From Ottowia sp. (GTDB taxonomy: Bacteria; Pseudomonadota; Gammaproteobacteria; Burkholderiales; Burkholderiaceae_C): a stretch of 23,200 bases of DNA. Location of the stretch: the NCBI GenBank assembly GCA_023228705.1, contig JALOAS010000048.1:1-23200 (forward strand), written 5' to 3'. Every line of letters begins with the position of its first letter. Within the stretch, counting starts at the first letter, position 1. The position numbers and the translations under genes are program-made. Positions 6,808 to 15,155 of this stretch are shown piece after piece. The notes below the pieces were generated by a model. That model was not told the origin of the DNA and ran no database searches. It saw only the letters and a list, made by a program, of their open reading frames with translations.

Positions 6808-7634
6808 AACGCCTCGCCCAGCGCCGGCTTCATGGCGCGAAAGAACAGCCAGCCGCCGCCGCCCAGCAAAACCGTCCAGGCCAGCAGCGCCCACGTCGTC
6901 GCTGGCGGAACCGCAAGGCCCAGCGCGGCGTGCTGCACGGCCAGGCTCAGGCAGGCGGCCGGGTTGAACATGAACCAGCTGTGAAACCGCTCCGGCACTT
7001 GCGACAGCGGGTAGATGATGGGCGTCAGGTAAAACCACAGCTGCAGGAAAAAAGCCACAAACGCGCCCACATCGCGCCACAGGAAATGCGCCATAGCCAG
7101 CAGCATCGCCAGCCCCAGCGTGATGATCAGCTGGACCAGAACCAGCGGCGGCAACCAGACCCAGGAAGCGCGCGGCCCCACGCCCTGCGTCACGCACAGC
7201 ACCAGCAGCAAGGCATAGCCCAGAAACAGCGTCAGCAAGGTGCCGCCAACGGTTACCGCCGGCAGGATTTCTGCCGGCATGGGCTGCTTGCTCAAAAATC
7301 CTTCGTAGGCCACCACGCAGCCGACGCCACGGCCCACACCGTCGACAAACGGCAGCCACACGGCCAGCCCGGCCAGCAAGTGCAGCAAATAGCCGTTCTG
7401 CGCCGCCAGGCCGGGCACGCGCACGGCAAGGATCTTGCCAAAGAGCACGTAAAAGATGGCCAGCGTGGCCAGCGGCTGGATGATGGCCCACAGCAATCCG
7501 AGCGCCGAGCCGGCGTAGCGCGTCTTGTACTCGCGCACCAGCCAGTAGCGCCACAGCACCCACAGGCGGCGCGCCCGGCTGCCGCCTGCAGCCGCAATCG
7601 CCGGTGCGGCAACGGTGTGGGCATCGGGTCTCAT
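6804..7634 (-). CDS. wzm: Wzm-type ABC-2 polysaccharide export permease
   Basis: A 276-residue inner-membrane protein of the ABC-2 family and the partner of the following Wzt. The cytosolic N-terminus carries the typical amphipathic stretch (LVREYKTRYAGSALGLLWAI), followed by about six hydrophobic segments; the region FYLTPIIYPLSQVPERFHSW and FNPAACL near residues 205-235 is the usual Wzm/KpsM/TagG signature. The ATG at 7634 overlaps the epimerase stop as ATGA. With Wzt it forms the channel that flips a complete undecaprenyl-linked chain to the periplasmic side, so the glycan of this operon should be made fully in the cytosol rather than by the Wzy/Wzx route. Confidence 0.93.
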   Translation of the reverse strand: MRPDAHTVAAPAIAAAGGSRARRLWVLWRYWLVREYKTRYAGSALGLLWAIIQPLATLAIFYVLFGKILAVRVPGLAAQNGYLLHLLAGLAVWLPFVDGVGRGVGCVVAYEGFLSKQPMPAEILPAVTVGGTLLTLFLGYALLLVLCVTQGVGPRASWVWLPPLVLVQLIITLGLAMLLAMAHFLWRDVGAFVAFFLQLWFYLTPIIYPLSQVPERFHSWFMFNPAACLSLAVQHAALGLAVPPATTWALLAWTVLLGGGGWLFFRAMKPALGEAL

Positions 7635-8554
7635 GGCTGCGTCCTCAACCAGTCCAGCGTGCGCGCCAGCCCCGCGTCAAAGTCAACCGCAGGCTGCCAA
7701 CCCAGCTGCGCATGCGCGCGGCGGGTATCCAGTACGTTCACCGGCGGGTCAAACGGGCGCCCGGGCTGCCGCTCCTGCGCAATGGCAACACCCAGCAGCC
7801 GCTCCAGCGCTGCAATGATGTCGTTGACGCTCAGCCCGCTGCCGGCGCCGATATTGAAAACACGCTCATGGCCCGCGTGCTGCGCGGCCGCGACAAACGC
7901 GCGGCCGATATCGCCCGCATAAACAAAGTCGCGCACCACACTGCCATCTCCCCACACGGACAGCGGCAAGCCGTGCAGCGCCCGGTGCGCAAACACGGCA
8001 ACCACGCCCTGCACGGCATGCGGGCGCTGGCCGGGCCCATACGGGTTGCTCAGCCGCAAGACGCGCTGCGGCAGCCCATGCTGCGCTTCTTCTATGCGCA
8101 GGTAATGCTCAATGGCCAGCTTGGTCACGCCGTAGGCGCCCATGGGTAGCGTCGGGTGGGTCTCGGCCAAGGGTACCGATTGCGGCCGCCCGTAAACGGC
8201 GCCACCAGAGGATGCAAACAGCAGCCGCGGCCGCGCCTTTTGCTGGCGCAGGCCGTGCAGCAGGCGCAAGCTGCCCAGCAAATTGCCCTGCACGTCGGCC
8301 AACGGGTCGGCGCTGGCCGTTGCCGGCACCGTCGTGGAAGCCAGGTGCACCAAGACATCCGCACCACCCGTGCGCGGCCACCAGGATGCCACATCACTGA
8401 AGTCTGTCAGCACCTCGCCGGCCAGCCACTCTGCGCTTTCAGCGGGACGGACCGTTACCCTGTCCACCGACCAGACTTCGTTCCCGGCAGCGGCCATGGC
8501 CGTGCCCACGTGCCGGCCCAGGAACCCTGCGCCGCCCAGGATCACGCAACGCAT
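7631..8554 (-). CDS. NAD-dependent sugar epimerase/dehydratase (extended SDR)
   Basis: A 307-residue extended short-chain dehydrogenase of the GalE/WbpP/RfbB type acting on nucleotide sugars. It has a Rossmann motif GGAGFLG (7-13), Asp31 at the end of strand 2 suiting NAD(H), S-S-G-G-A-V-Y-G (115-122) and the catalytic pair Tyr141 and Lys145 in YGVTK. After that come N-P-Y-G-P-G-Q and a W-G-D-G-S-V-V-R-D-F-V-Y-A-G-D-I block normal for this family. It overlaps the glycosyltransferase stop by 13 bases and lies directly before wzm, so it probably makes a sugar donor used in the same glycan. The exact reaction (4-epimerase, dehydratase or reductase) cannot be assigned by eye. Confidence 0.85.
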   Translation of the reverse strand: MRCVILGGAGFLGRHVGTAMAAAGNEVWSVDRVTVRPAESAEWLAGEVLTDFSDVASWWPRTGGADVLVHLASTTVPATASADPLADVQGNLLGSLRLLHGLRQQKARPRLLFASSGGAVYGRPQSVPLAETHPTLPMGAYGVTKLAIEHYLRIEEAQHGLPQRVLRLSNPYGPGQRPHAVQGVVAVFAHRALHGLPLSVWGDGSVVRDFVYAGDIGRAFVAAAQHAGHERVFNIGAGSGLSVNDIIAALERLLGVAIAQERQPGRPFDPPVNVLDTRRAHAQLGWQPAVDFDAGLARTLDWLRTQP

Positions 8555-9768
8555 CGTGCCGCTTCCCTTGCTGCCTGCAGGCCGGCGTCAAAATCCTGCG
8601 CCACCTGCTCCCAGGTCTGTGCGCGCGCAAACGCCTGCGCGCGCGCGGCCAGCGCGCGGCGCCCCGCGTCGTCCGCCAGCAGGCCGCATACCGCGCCGGC
8701 CAGCGCCTCGGGCGTGGCGTCGGCCAGCAGCGCCACTTCCTCGTGCAGCAGCCACTCCACGTTGGCGCCGCGGTTGGACACCACGGCGCAGCCGCAGGCC
8801 ATCAACTCCAGCGGCAGCAGCGACAGGTTGGTGAGTGACAGGACCAGCGCCACATCGCACTGGCTGTACAGGTCGGGCAGCTCGTCGAGTGCCAGCGTGC
8901 CGCAATTGAGGTGTTCAAAAGGGATTTTATAGCCTCCCGTGTCCCAACCGGCCAGAATGAAACGCGTATCGGGCATGCGCTGCGCCACCTCGGCCAGCAC
9001 CAGCAGCCCGAGTTCAAAAGCCCGCCGCGGCGTCGGCGGCCTGGCGTAGAAAAAAACGTGCTTCACGTCCGGCTCGCGCCGCGGCAGCTGCCTGTAGCGG
9101 TCCAGCTCGACGCCAAAGCCCACGGCCCGGGCCGGCATGCCGTAGTCCTGCGCCAGCTTGCGCGCAAGCCAGCCACCTGCGGTGATGCCAAAGAATCCGA
9201 ACCTGTACGTATTTTCGGCCAGCACGTATTCGCTGCCCAGCGGATAGAAAAACGGCTCAAAATCCTGAACAAAATACAGCTTGCACACCGTGCCGTGCAG
9301 GGCACGCACCCAGTACGCCGTATCCCAGCTCGTGGCCACCGCAAATTCAGCGGCGGGCAAGTCCTGGTCAGCCAGATACACGGACGCACGCAAGTCAAAA
9401 AAATGGGCCCTTATGTCGGCGCGCGCCGCTGCCGCGCTGGCATGCACCGACGGCCGCACGATGACTATGCTGCACGCGTACCCCTTTTGCTCCATGTGCC
9501 AGATGGTACGGAAAATATTCAGGTGCCCGCCCGATCCGATGTTGAAATCCGGAACAAACCACAACAAACTGTCTTTTGCCGCCGGCCCGGCAGCCAGCTT
9601 GCGCTGCGGCTGGTTGATGAAGGAAAAAGCCCCGAGCACATCGCTGCCGCTCAAATTGCCGGGACCATGCCGCAGGCGCCACCAGACAAGGCTCGCCGTT
9701 TGCAGCACGCCCACACGACGCACCAGGCCCAGCACCTGGCGCAGGCGAACGATGGCAGCAGACCTCAT
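8542..9768 (-). CDS. WsaF-like GT-B glycosyltransferase (probable rhamnosyltransferase)
   Basis: A 408-residue glycosyltransferase. After about 65 N-terminal residues comes the block WFVPDFNIGSGGHLNIFR (70-87), which resembles the start of the WsaF group (the Geobacillus S-layer rhamnosyltransferase and homologues). The C-terminal half has a GT-B donor-site motif, L-E-L-M-A-C-G-C-A-V-V-S-N-R-G-A-N-V-E-W-L. No transmembrane helix is seen, so it should work at the cytosolic face of the membrane. Its stop-start overlaps (4 bases with the GT2 upstream, 13 with the epimerase downstream) place it firmly in the operon. If it is WsaF-like it would use dTDP-L-rhamnose, which fits rfbB/rfbD elsewhere in the window; the sugar specificity is inference. 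Confidence 0.8.
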   Translation of the reverse strand: MRSAAIVRLRQVLGLVRRVGVLQTASLVWWRLRHGPGNLSGSDVLGAFSFINQPQRKLAAGPAAKDSLLWFVPDFNIGSGGHLNIFRTIWHMEQKGYACSIVIVRPSVHASAAAARADIRAHFFDLRASVYLADQDLPAAEFAVATSWDTAYWVRALHGTVCKLYFVQDFEPFFYPLGSEYVLAENTYRFGFFGITAGGWLARKLAQDYGMPARAVGFGVELDRYRQLPRREPDVKHVFFYARPPTPRRAFELGLLVLAEVAQRMPDTRFILAGWDTGGYKIPFEHLNCGTLALDELPDLYSQCDVALVLSLTNLSLLPLELMACGCAVVSNRGANVEWLLHEEVALLADATPEALAGAVCGLLADDAGRRALAARAQAFARAQTWEQVAQDFDAGLQAAREAARCVA

Positions 9769-10769
9769 GCAGCGCGGGCCTGGCCATGCTGCAACGCCTG
9801 GTCGCGCGAAACACGTGCCAGCAGCCAGCGCGGCAGGCGCCTGTGGTGCGTGCCCAGGTACTGCCCGCTCACGCGCGCAAATTCAATGGCGGCCATGTGC
9901 GCCGCCTGCCGCAGCCATGGCCAGCCCCGCAGCCCCTCGGCCCGGAGCCAGCGCGCATCACGCACGGTCAAATGCACGGCAGCAGCCAGCGCGCGCAGTA
10001 CAAAGCGTTGCACGCGGTAATCAAAATACAGGTCAAAAGAGCGCGCCTCGTCAAAATTGCGCTGCAGCGTCTCCCACACGCCAAAGTCATGCGAATGGTA
10101 GACCGCCGCCTCCGGCACGAACGCCTTGGCGTACCCGGCCTGGGTCATCGCCAGCGCCCAGCCCTGGTCCTCGGCAAACATCACGTCCGGAAACGGGATC
10201 TCCTGCCACACGGCACGCCGCAGGCAGGAATTGTTGTTGGACAGGAAATGCAAAAACTGCCGGTAGCCGGGGTCGCTCGCAAAGCGCTCGGCGTCGTCCA
10301 GCCGCGTGATCGTCAGCTGCTGGCCAAAGCCGGCAAAATGCGCGGCCAGCTCGCGCCGGGTGACGGCGCGCGCGCCCGGGTGCGCCAGGTGCGGGCCAAA
10401 GGCGCCGGCCACGTCGGGTGCGGAATCGCAGCCGGCCACCAGCGCCGCCAGCCAGCCGCTGCTGGCCGGCCGCGCATCCTGCGTGATGAACACCAGGAAA
10501 TCGCCAGCGGCCATCGCCGCCATCCGGTTGCGCGTGCGTCCGTGGCCAAAATCGGCCGGCGCCACGGTCTCGACGCGCACACCGCGCGACCGCGCCAGCG
10601 CGACCGAGCCATCGCTGGAGCCCGAATCCATGACCAGCACCTCAAACGGCCAGGGCGCCTGCTGCGCCAGCACGGCGTCGAGCACCTCACCCAGCAGCGT
10701 ACCGCCGTTTTTTACCGGGATCAGCACTGACGCGCGCACGCCAGCCCGGGCAGTTTGCATATCAGTCAT
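9765..10769 (-). CDS. Family 2 glycosyltransferase, rhamnosyltransferase-like
   Basis: A 334-residue GT-A enzyme and the first gene of the operon. It has the opening SVLIPVKNGG (14-23), VMDSGSSDGS (46-55), FGHGRTRN (74-81) and ITQDARP (95-101), where Q-D-A takes the place of the DXD metal motif. FGHGRTRN together with QDA is typical of the RfbF/WbbL-type rhamnosyltransferase branch of GT2. E-D-Q at 200-202 is the probable catalytic acid region. The start is ATG 10769; an ATG three codons in (10760) is equally possible because neither has a strong ribosome binding site. The upstream 361-bp gap, divergent to a methyltransferase gene, should carry the operon promoter. Confidence 0.87.
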   Translation of the reverse strand: MTDMQTARAGVRASVLIPVKNGGTLLGEVLDAVLAQQAPWPFEVLVMDSGSSDGSVALARSRGVRVETVAPADFGHGRTRNRMAAMAAGDFLVFITQDARPASSGWLAALVAGCDSAPDVAGAFGPHLAHPGARAVTRRELAAHFAGFGQQLTITRLDDAERFASDPGYRQFLHFLSNNNSCLRRAVWQEIPFPDVMFAEDQGWALAMTQAGYAKAFVPEAAVYHSHDFGVWETLQRNFDEARSFDLYFDYRVQRFVLRALAAAVHLTVRDARWLRAEGLRGWPWLRQAAHMAAIEFARVSGQYLGTHHRRLPRWLLARVSRDQALQHGQARAA

Positions 10770-11130
10770 GGATCAGGTTGCGCAGCGGCAAACGCACGGT
10801 TTCCCAAAAAAAGCCGCATCGCGCAGCGCGCGCCGGTCACCAGAGCAAAACTCGCGCGCGGCCACGGCGACAGAACGGCTGCTTCCGTCGCGCCAGGTGC
10901 GCCGCACGCCGGCGCGTCCAATTTCGCCAAAACCGCTCATTTTAGCGGATCAGCCTTGTCAACGTCCCGCCCCATCCCGGAGCACGCGGCGCCCCTGGTC
11001 GCCGCAGCCAGACCGCGCTTGCCCGTCCAGATCGGGAGGTCGCCAGGGCGTGTGGCACGCGATCGTGCACGCCACTTGGCCGCGACATGTCAGAATCGTC
11101 CAACCGTCCGCCACGCACTCACAAACCATC
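10770..11130. other. 361-bp divergent intergenic region between the glycan operon and the plus-strand glycan genes
   Basis: This region must hold the promoters for both directions. On the minus strand a perfect TTGACA (plus 10957-10962) and a TAAAAT (plus 10939-10944) are present but only 12 bp apart, too close to act as one ordinary sigma-70 promoter. The 16-bp stretch CCGCTCATTTTAGCGG (10933-10948) is an inverted repeat with a 6-base loop. A further hairpin lies at 11047-11073. A 55-codon minus-strand frame (10940 to 10773) exists but is not convincing as a gene. Confidence 0.6.
11047..11073 (+). other. Inverted repeat/hairpin upstream of the methyltransferase gene
   Basis: GCACG-CGAT-CGTGC (11055-11068) is a 5-bp stem with a 4-base loop, extended outward by GGCGT/ACGCC after a 3-base bulge. 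It lies 58 bases before the ATG at 11131. It could be an operator or a leader hairpin; there is no T-run, so it is not a terminator. Confidence 0.35.
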
Positions 11131-12060
11131 ATGCGCATGCTCGAGCCAGCAAAGACCCTGATCCGCAAGGCCCTTGGCACCCATGCCATCAGGCAGCAGT
11201 TGCAATCGATTCACGGTGACCTGCAAACGCGCCTGGATCGCCTGCAGGCCAGCGCGGCAGCCAGCGCAGCTGCAGACACGTCAACGGCAACCGCCGCCAC
11301 GGTCCGTGAATCCGTCGCCAACGAATACCTGTCGGGCAACGGCATAGAAATCGGTGCTTTTGCATCACCGCTGAAAACACCGTCTCAGGCAAGCGTATCG
11401 TACGTTGACCGTTACAACACCGACGAGCTTGAAAAAGAGTTCAATCTGGCCGGGTTGACACCCAGTGACTTTGGATTCGACCCATCCGCGCTCGTCGTCC
11501 CGGACATCGTCGACGACGGCGAATCTCTGGCCAAGCTTGGCGACCTGACGCAAGACTTCGTCATTGCCAACCACGTGCTCGAGCACTTCGAAAACCCCGT
11601 CAAGGGGTTTGCCAACATGCTCCGGGTGCTCAGGCACGGCGGCTTCCTGTATCTGGCGCTACCTGAAATGGAGCATAGCTTTGACCGCATCCGCCAGCCG
11701 ACGCCCTTCGCGCACGTCTGGCGCGACTACATCGAAGGCCCGGCCTGGTCGCGCAGGCAGGCCTTTGACGAGTTTGCCCAGGTCTTTGTAGAAAACGGCA
11801 TGGCCAAGAACCTGTTTGCGCAAAAATCAGGTCAGGAACTGAGGGAATTCACGCAGTATGTTGCGTCCGAGCTCGACCGGGTCAACTTCAGCATTCACTT
11901 CCACGCCTGGCGCAAGGTCGACATGATCGAGCTGTTCCTGCAGCTCAAGAGCCGGCTCAAGATCGGTTTTTCCATCGAGCTGATCAAGGCCAGCGGCGAC
12001 GAAGTCATCTTTGTTTTCAAGAAAATCCCCTACAAGGTTTGCAACCCGCCTGCTGCTTGA
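11131..12060 (+). CDS. SAM-dependent methyltransferase, sugar/glycan type
   Basis: A 309-residue protein. Residues 1-40 are helical and basic, residues 41-60 are a low-complexity Ala/Ser/Thr linker, and the catalytic part starts near 62. Motif I is GNGIEIGAFASPL (69-81), a variant seen in methyltransferases of glycan clusters; an acidic D93 ends strand 2, and NHVLEHFENP (147-156) is the motif IV region. A predicted helical C-terminus follows. The start is ATG 11131; an ATG two codons later is also possible. The frame stays open for hundreds of bases upstream, but that only shadows the GT2 on the other strand. It is transcribed away from the large operon and toward the Gtr-like genes. It is a second candidate glycan methylase. 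Its GC content seems lower than that of the Wzm/Wzt genes. Confidence 0.8.
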   Translation: MRMLEPAKTLIRKALGTHAIRQQLQSIHGDLQTRLDRLQASAAASAAADTSTATAATVRESVANEYLSGNGIEIGAFASPLKTPSQASVSYVDRYNTDELEKEFNLAGLTPSDFGFDPSALVVPDIVDDGESLAKLGDLTQDFVIANHVLEHFENPVKGFANMLRVLRHGGFLYLALPEMEHSFDRIRQPTPFAHVWRDYIEGPAWSRRQAFDEFAQVFVENGMAKNLFAQKSGQELREFTQYVASELDRVNFSIHFHAWRKVDMIELFLQLKSRLKIGFSIELIKASGDEVIFVFKKIPYKVCNPPAA

Positions 12061-12115
12061 CGCCTGACACGCTGCCGGCGGCAGCCCCGGCATTGTCGCA
12101 AGTACACTACGCTTC

Positions 12116-13858
12116 ATGCTGAGCCGAACCCCCTGCGGGCCAGGATTCGGTTTTTACCGCAAGACCGCGTGGCTCTTCACTGTGATGGCAGTGCTTTATC
12201 TGGCGCTGGCGCTGCACGCGCCGCTGGCGGTACGCGGCGACTGGATTCATGATGACGGCCTCTTCATGCAGCTTGCCGTGGACCTCAGCAACGGCAACTG
12301 GCTGGGCGCCTACGATAACCGGACGCTGGCCAAGGGACCCGGCTACGCGCTGTTTCTCGCACTGGGCTTTGTGCTCGGCCTTCCGGTCAGCCTGTCGCAC
12401 GCGCTGCTGCATGTTGCCGCATGCCTGGCGTTTTCAGTGGCCATGCTGCGGCTCAGCCACTCGCGCTGGCTGATGTGGGTGATCTATCTCATCCTGCTGT
12501 GGCACCCTGCACTGCTGTACGGACGCGTCGTCCGCGACACGATTTACCCTTCGCAGCTGCTGCTCGTCTGCGCCGGCTTCATCTGCCTGCTGACCGCAAT
12601 CCGTCAGGGGCATCTGCGCCCATGGGTGGCTGTCGGCACGGGCATCGTGCTCGGATGGTTTTGGCTCACTCGCGAAGAAGGAATCTGGCTGCTGCCCGCG
12701 CTGGCGATGTTGGCGATTCTGGCGGTGGGGTGGCAAATCCGTGACCGTCGGGACTGGGCGGGATGGTTGAAGGGGCTGGCCCTCGTTGTCCTTGCGTTTG
12801 CTGCGGTCAACCTGGGCAACCGGGCGCTGAACCGGGCCACGTACGGGGTATTTGTCAACACTGAATTCACCGGCGGCGAGTTCAAGCACGCGCTCGCCGT
12901 GCTGCAAAGCGTGCAGGTGGGCCCACCCCAACCCTATGTCCCCGTTCCGGAACGAACCCGTGCCGCGATTTACGAGCAAAGCCCGGCGTTTTCCGAGCTG
13001 CGCTGGTACCTTGAAAGCAAGGACTCGCCAGGGTATTTCTGGCGGGGTTTTGGCTGCCCGCTCTACCCCAGCAGCTGCGGCGACATGGCCGGTGGCTGGT
13101 TCATGTGGGCCTTGCGCGATGCCGTGGCGTATTCTGGTCACTACGACAGCGCAGTGGACGCCAACACCTACTACCGACGCCTGGCCAACGAGGTGCAAGC
13201 AGCCTGCCAAAGCGGGGCGCTCAAATGCCGCCGCAGCTGGTTGCAGTTCATGCCGCGGATCACCACCGAGCAATGGCTGCACGCACCAAGGGCAGCGCTG
13301 CGCGGCCTCGAGCTGCTCACGTTTCTGCGTGAGAAGCCGGAGGCCGCACTGACCCTGCCCACCGGCCCGCCGGGCTCGCGCCCGGCCGAAGTCAAGCGCG
13401 TGCTGGGGCGCCCGCTGACCACACCCATCAACAAGGTAGCGCCGGATGCCAGCCCAGACTGGCAGCATGCGGCCGATCTGCCCCCCAGCCGCATGGCCAA
13501 AGCGGCGCGCCATGTACACCAGATCTTCATCAAGATCTACGCCATCGTGCTGCCGCTGCTGACCGTTGGCGGGTTGATCTGTTTTTTTGTCTGGGCGTTC
13601 AGACTGTGGCGGCACCGTTCGGCTCAGGACGCCTGGATGTTTGGCGTTGCCCTGGCGCTGTGGGGCCTGCTTGGCACCCGCCTTGCGCTGCTTGTCCTGA
13701 TCGATATCTCGGCGTTCCCCGGCATCACGCCGTATTACCTGCTCCCTGCTTACGCGCTCTTGTGCGCCGCTGCCGTACTCAGCGTCTACGGCTGCTTTGC
13801 CAGAATGCCCGGCAAGCCGGGGCGCATGACCGATGACCTCGCTGCAATGGAAGGTTGA
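12116..13858 (+). CDS. GT-C-like polytopic membrane glycosyltransferase (Gtr-type candidate)
   Basis: A 580-residue inner-membrane protein. About eight hydrophobic segments lie in residues 18-250, then a soluble, probably periplasmic region runs from about 255 to 455, then three or four more hydrophobic segments to the end. The first external loop contains W-I-H-D-D-G-L-F (43-50), an acidic pair in the position where GT-C enzymes (GT39/GT83/PMT-like) carry their catalytic Asp, followed by A-K-G-P-G-Y-A-L-F-L-A-L as in related proteins. T-R-E-E-G-I-W-L-L-P near 183 is also common in this group. Such enzymes use polyprenyl-phosphate sugars as donors on the periplasmic side, and the next two genes encode the usual partners. 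The start is uncertain: ATG 12116 has no clear ribosome binding site, and ATG 12185 is an alternative. Confidence 0.7.
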   Translation: MLSRTPCGPGFGFYRKTAWLFTVMAVLYLALALHAPLAVRGDWIHDDGLFMQLAVDLSNGNWLGAYDNRTLAKGPGYALFLALGFVLGLPVSLSHALLHVAACLAFSVAMLRLSHSRWLMWVIYLILLWHPALLYGRVVRDTIYPSQLLLVCAGFICLLTAIRQGHLRPWVAVGTGIVLGWFWLTREEGIWLLPALAMLAILAVGWQIRDRRDWAGWLKGLALVVLAFAAVNLGNRALNRATYGVFVNTEFTGGEFKHALAVLQSVQVGPPQPYVPVPERTRAAIYEQSPAFSELRWYLESKDSPGYFWRGFGCPLYPSSCGDMAGGWFMWALRDAVAYSGHYDSAVDANTYYRRLANEVQAACQSGALKCRRSWLQFMPRITTEQWLHAPRAALRGLELLTFLREKPEAALTLPTGPPGSRPAEVKRVLGRPLTTPINKVAPDASPDWQHAADLPPSRMAKAARHVHQIFIKIYAIVLPLLTVGGLICFFVWAFRLWRHRSAQDAWMFGVALALWGLLGTRLALLVLIDISAFPGITPYYLLPAYALLCAAAVLSVYGCFARMPGKPGRMTDDLAAMEG

Positions 13859-13869
13859 GCCCATGGCCT

Positions 13870-13943
13870 CCAGCGTCCAGCGTCCAGCGTTGGCGGCACC
13901 GTTCGCCGCCCGCTCCCCCGACACTCGGCCCCACGCCTGACGC
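13870..13943. repeat. Intergenic heptamer repeat element, copy A
   Basis: Three direct GCGTCCA-type units (CCAGCGTCCAGCGTCCAGCG, 13870-13889) are followed by a spacer with TCCCCCGACACTC (13914-13926) and a partly inverted arm CACGCCTGACGCC (13931-13943). The TCCCCCGAC(A/G)CTC string matches copy C at 22626-22638 in 12 of 13 bases. It lies in the 127-bp gap between the GT-C-like gene and the GT2 gene. Confidence 0.7.
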
Positions 13944-13985
13944 CTGCCTGCAGCCTGTTTTTGCAAAAAGAACCATACTCACACC

Positions 13986-15155
13986 ATGCTTGAGCTGACC
14001 ATCCTGATGCCCTGCCTGGACGAGGCAGAAACGCTGGCCACCTGCATCCGCAAGGCCCGCTCGTTCCTTGATCAAAACGCGGTGGACGGCGAGGTCATGA
14101 TTGCCGACAACGGCAGCACCGATGGCTCGCAAGAGATCGCAAGGCGCGAGGGCGCTGTCGTGGTCGACGTTGCAAAACGCGGATACGGCGCGGCGCTGCT
14201 TGGCGGGATCAGGGCATCGCGGGCGCGCTATATCATCATGGGCGACGCCGACGACAGCTACGACTTCACCAACCTGATGCCCTTTGTTGCAAAGCTGCGC
14301 CAGGGCGCCGACCTGGTCATGGGCAACCGCTTCAAGGGTGGCATTGCGGACGGCGCCATGCCGTTCTTGCACCGCTGGCTGGGCAACCCCGTCCTGAGCT
14401 TTCTGGGCCGCCTGTTTTTCCGCATCCCGGTAGGGGACTTCCACTGCGGCCTGCGCGGGTTCAACCGGCAGCGCATCACCGAGCTGGGGCTGCTCACGCC
14501 GGGCATGGAATTTGCCAGCGAGATGGTGGTCAAGTCCGCGCTGTCCGATTACGACATCGCCGAGGTACCCACCACCCTCAGCCCGGACGGGCGCTCCCGC
14601 GCGCCGCACCTGCGCACCTGGCGCGACGGCTGGCGCCACCTGCGATTCCTGCTGCTTTTCTCGCCCCGCTACCTGTACCTGGTCCCGGGGCTGGCATTGC
14701 TCATCGCCGGCCTGCTGGGCGTGGCCATGCTTTATGCCGGGCCCCGGCAGATCAGCGAAGGCGTGGTGCTGGACATCCACAGCTACATCGCCTTTGTCAT
14801 GATGGTCATCGCGGGCGTGCAGGTGCTCCTGTTTGGCGCCATCGCCCGCGCCCTGGCCAGCAGCCTGGGCATTCGCCAGCAGGAGCGCCCAACGCTGCGC
14901 CCCGTGCGCAGCCTGGAAAACATGCTGCTGCTGGCGCTGGCGCTGTTCCTGTGCGGGGCGGCAGGCGCCATCTGGTGCTTTGGCCGCTGGGCCGCCGCCG
15001 ATTTCCAGGCCCTTGACTACGGGCAGTTCCTGCACCCGTTCCTGCTGTCACTGGCCGCACTTGTGGTGGCAGCGCAAATGGCGTTTACGTCATTTTTTGC
15101 TGCCACCATCTTTGAATTCTTCCGGCATGGCAATACCGCTGATCCATCGCGCTGA
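13986..15155 (+). CDS. GtrB/DPM1-like polyprenyl-phosphate glycosyltransferase (GT2) with membrane domain
   Basis: A 389-residue protein. Residues 1-225 form a GT2 catalytic domain of the dolichyl/undecaprenyl-phosphate type: LTILMPCLDEAETL (4-17), DNGSTDGS (41-48), a G-Y-G-A-A-L-L-G-G-I block, the metal-binding GDADDSYDF (86-94), and GNRFKGG. The C-terminal 160 residues hold four hydrophobic segments, two more than the usual GtrB. These enzymes load a sugar from a nucleotide donor onto undecaprenyl phosphate at the cytosolic face. The gtrA-like gene starts within its last codons (29-base overlap), and the GT-C-like gene precedes it, which supports a three-part Gtr-type modification set. The sugar is not determinable here. 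Confidence 0.86.
   Translation: MLELTILMPCLDEAETLATCIRKARSFLDQNAVDGEVMIADNGSTDGSQEIARREGAVVVDVAKRGYGAALLGGIRASRARYIIMGDADDSYDFTNLMPFVAKLRQGADLVMGNRFKGGIADGAMPFLHRWLGNPVLSFLGRLFFRIPVGDFHCGLRGFNRQRITELGLLTPGMEFASEMVVKSALSDYDIAEVPTTLSPDGRSRAPHLRTWRDGWRHLRFLLLFSPRYLYLVPGLALLIAGLLGVAMLYAGPRQISEGVVLDIHSYIAFVMMVIAGVQVLLFGAIARALASSLGIRQQERPTLRPVRSLENMLLLALALFLCGAAGAIWCFGRWAAADFQALDYGQFLHPFLLSLAALVVAAQMAFTSFFAATIFEFFRHGNTADPSR

Noticed and set aside
5446..6984. A 512-codon plus-strand open frame
   Set aside because: It is antisense to acyltransferase, Wzt and Wzm, is rich in Arg/Gln/His, and has no recognisable domain.
6808..7563. Long upstream extension of the Wzt frame
   Set aside because: This part reads as low-complexity Ala/Gly/Arg sequence and overlaps the well-supported Wzm gene. 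The Wzt domain begins normally at the GTG at 6807.
10773..10940. A 55-codon minus-strand frame that ends three bases before the GT2 start codon
   Set aside because: No ribosome binding site, a start inside an inverted repeat, a third-position GC lower than neighbouring genes and no recognisable protein pattern. It could be a translated leader, but nothing in the sequence supports it strongly.
10939..10962. TTGACA and TAAAAT on the minus strand as a sigma-70 promoter for the glycan operon
   Set aside because: The spacing is 12 bp instead of about 17, so they cannot work as one standard promoter. Each may belong to another element.
10306..11130. Upstream extension of the plus-strand methyltransferase frame
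   Set aside because: It is antisense to the GT2 gene and continues through the intergenic region with Arg/Pro/Ser-rich sequence. The protein-like sequence starts at 11131.
12103..12118. TACACT close before the ATG at 12116, suggesting a leaderless transcript
   Set aside because: The distance fits, but there is no acceptable -35 element about 17 bp upstream and the start codon itself is uncertain.
12434..13966. A 510-codon minus-strand open frame
   Set aside because: It lies antisense to the GT-C-like gene, has a composition typical of antisense frames in high-GC DNA (His/Gln/Arg/Ala-rich) and no domain motifs.
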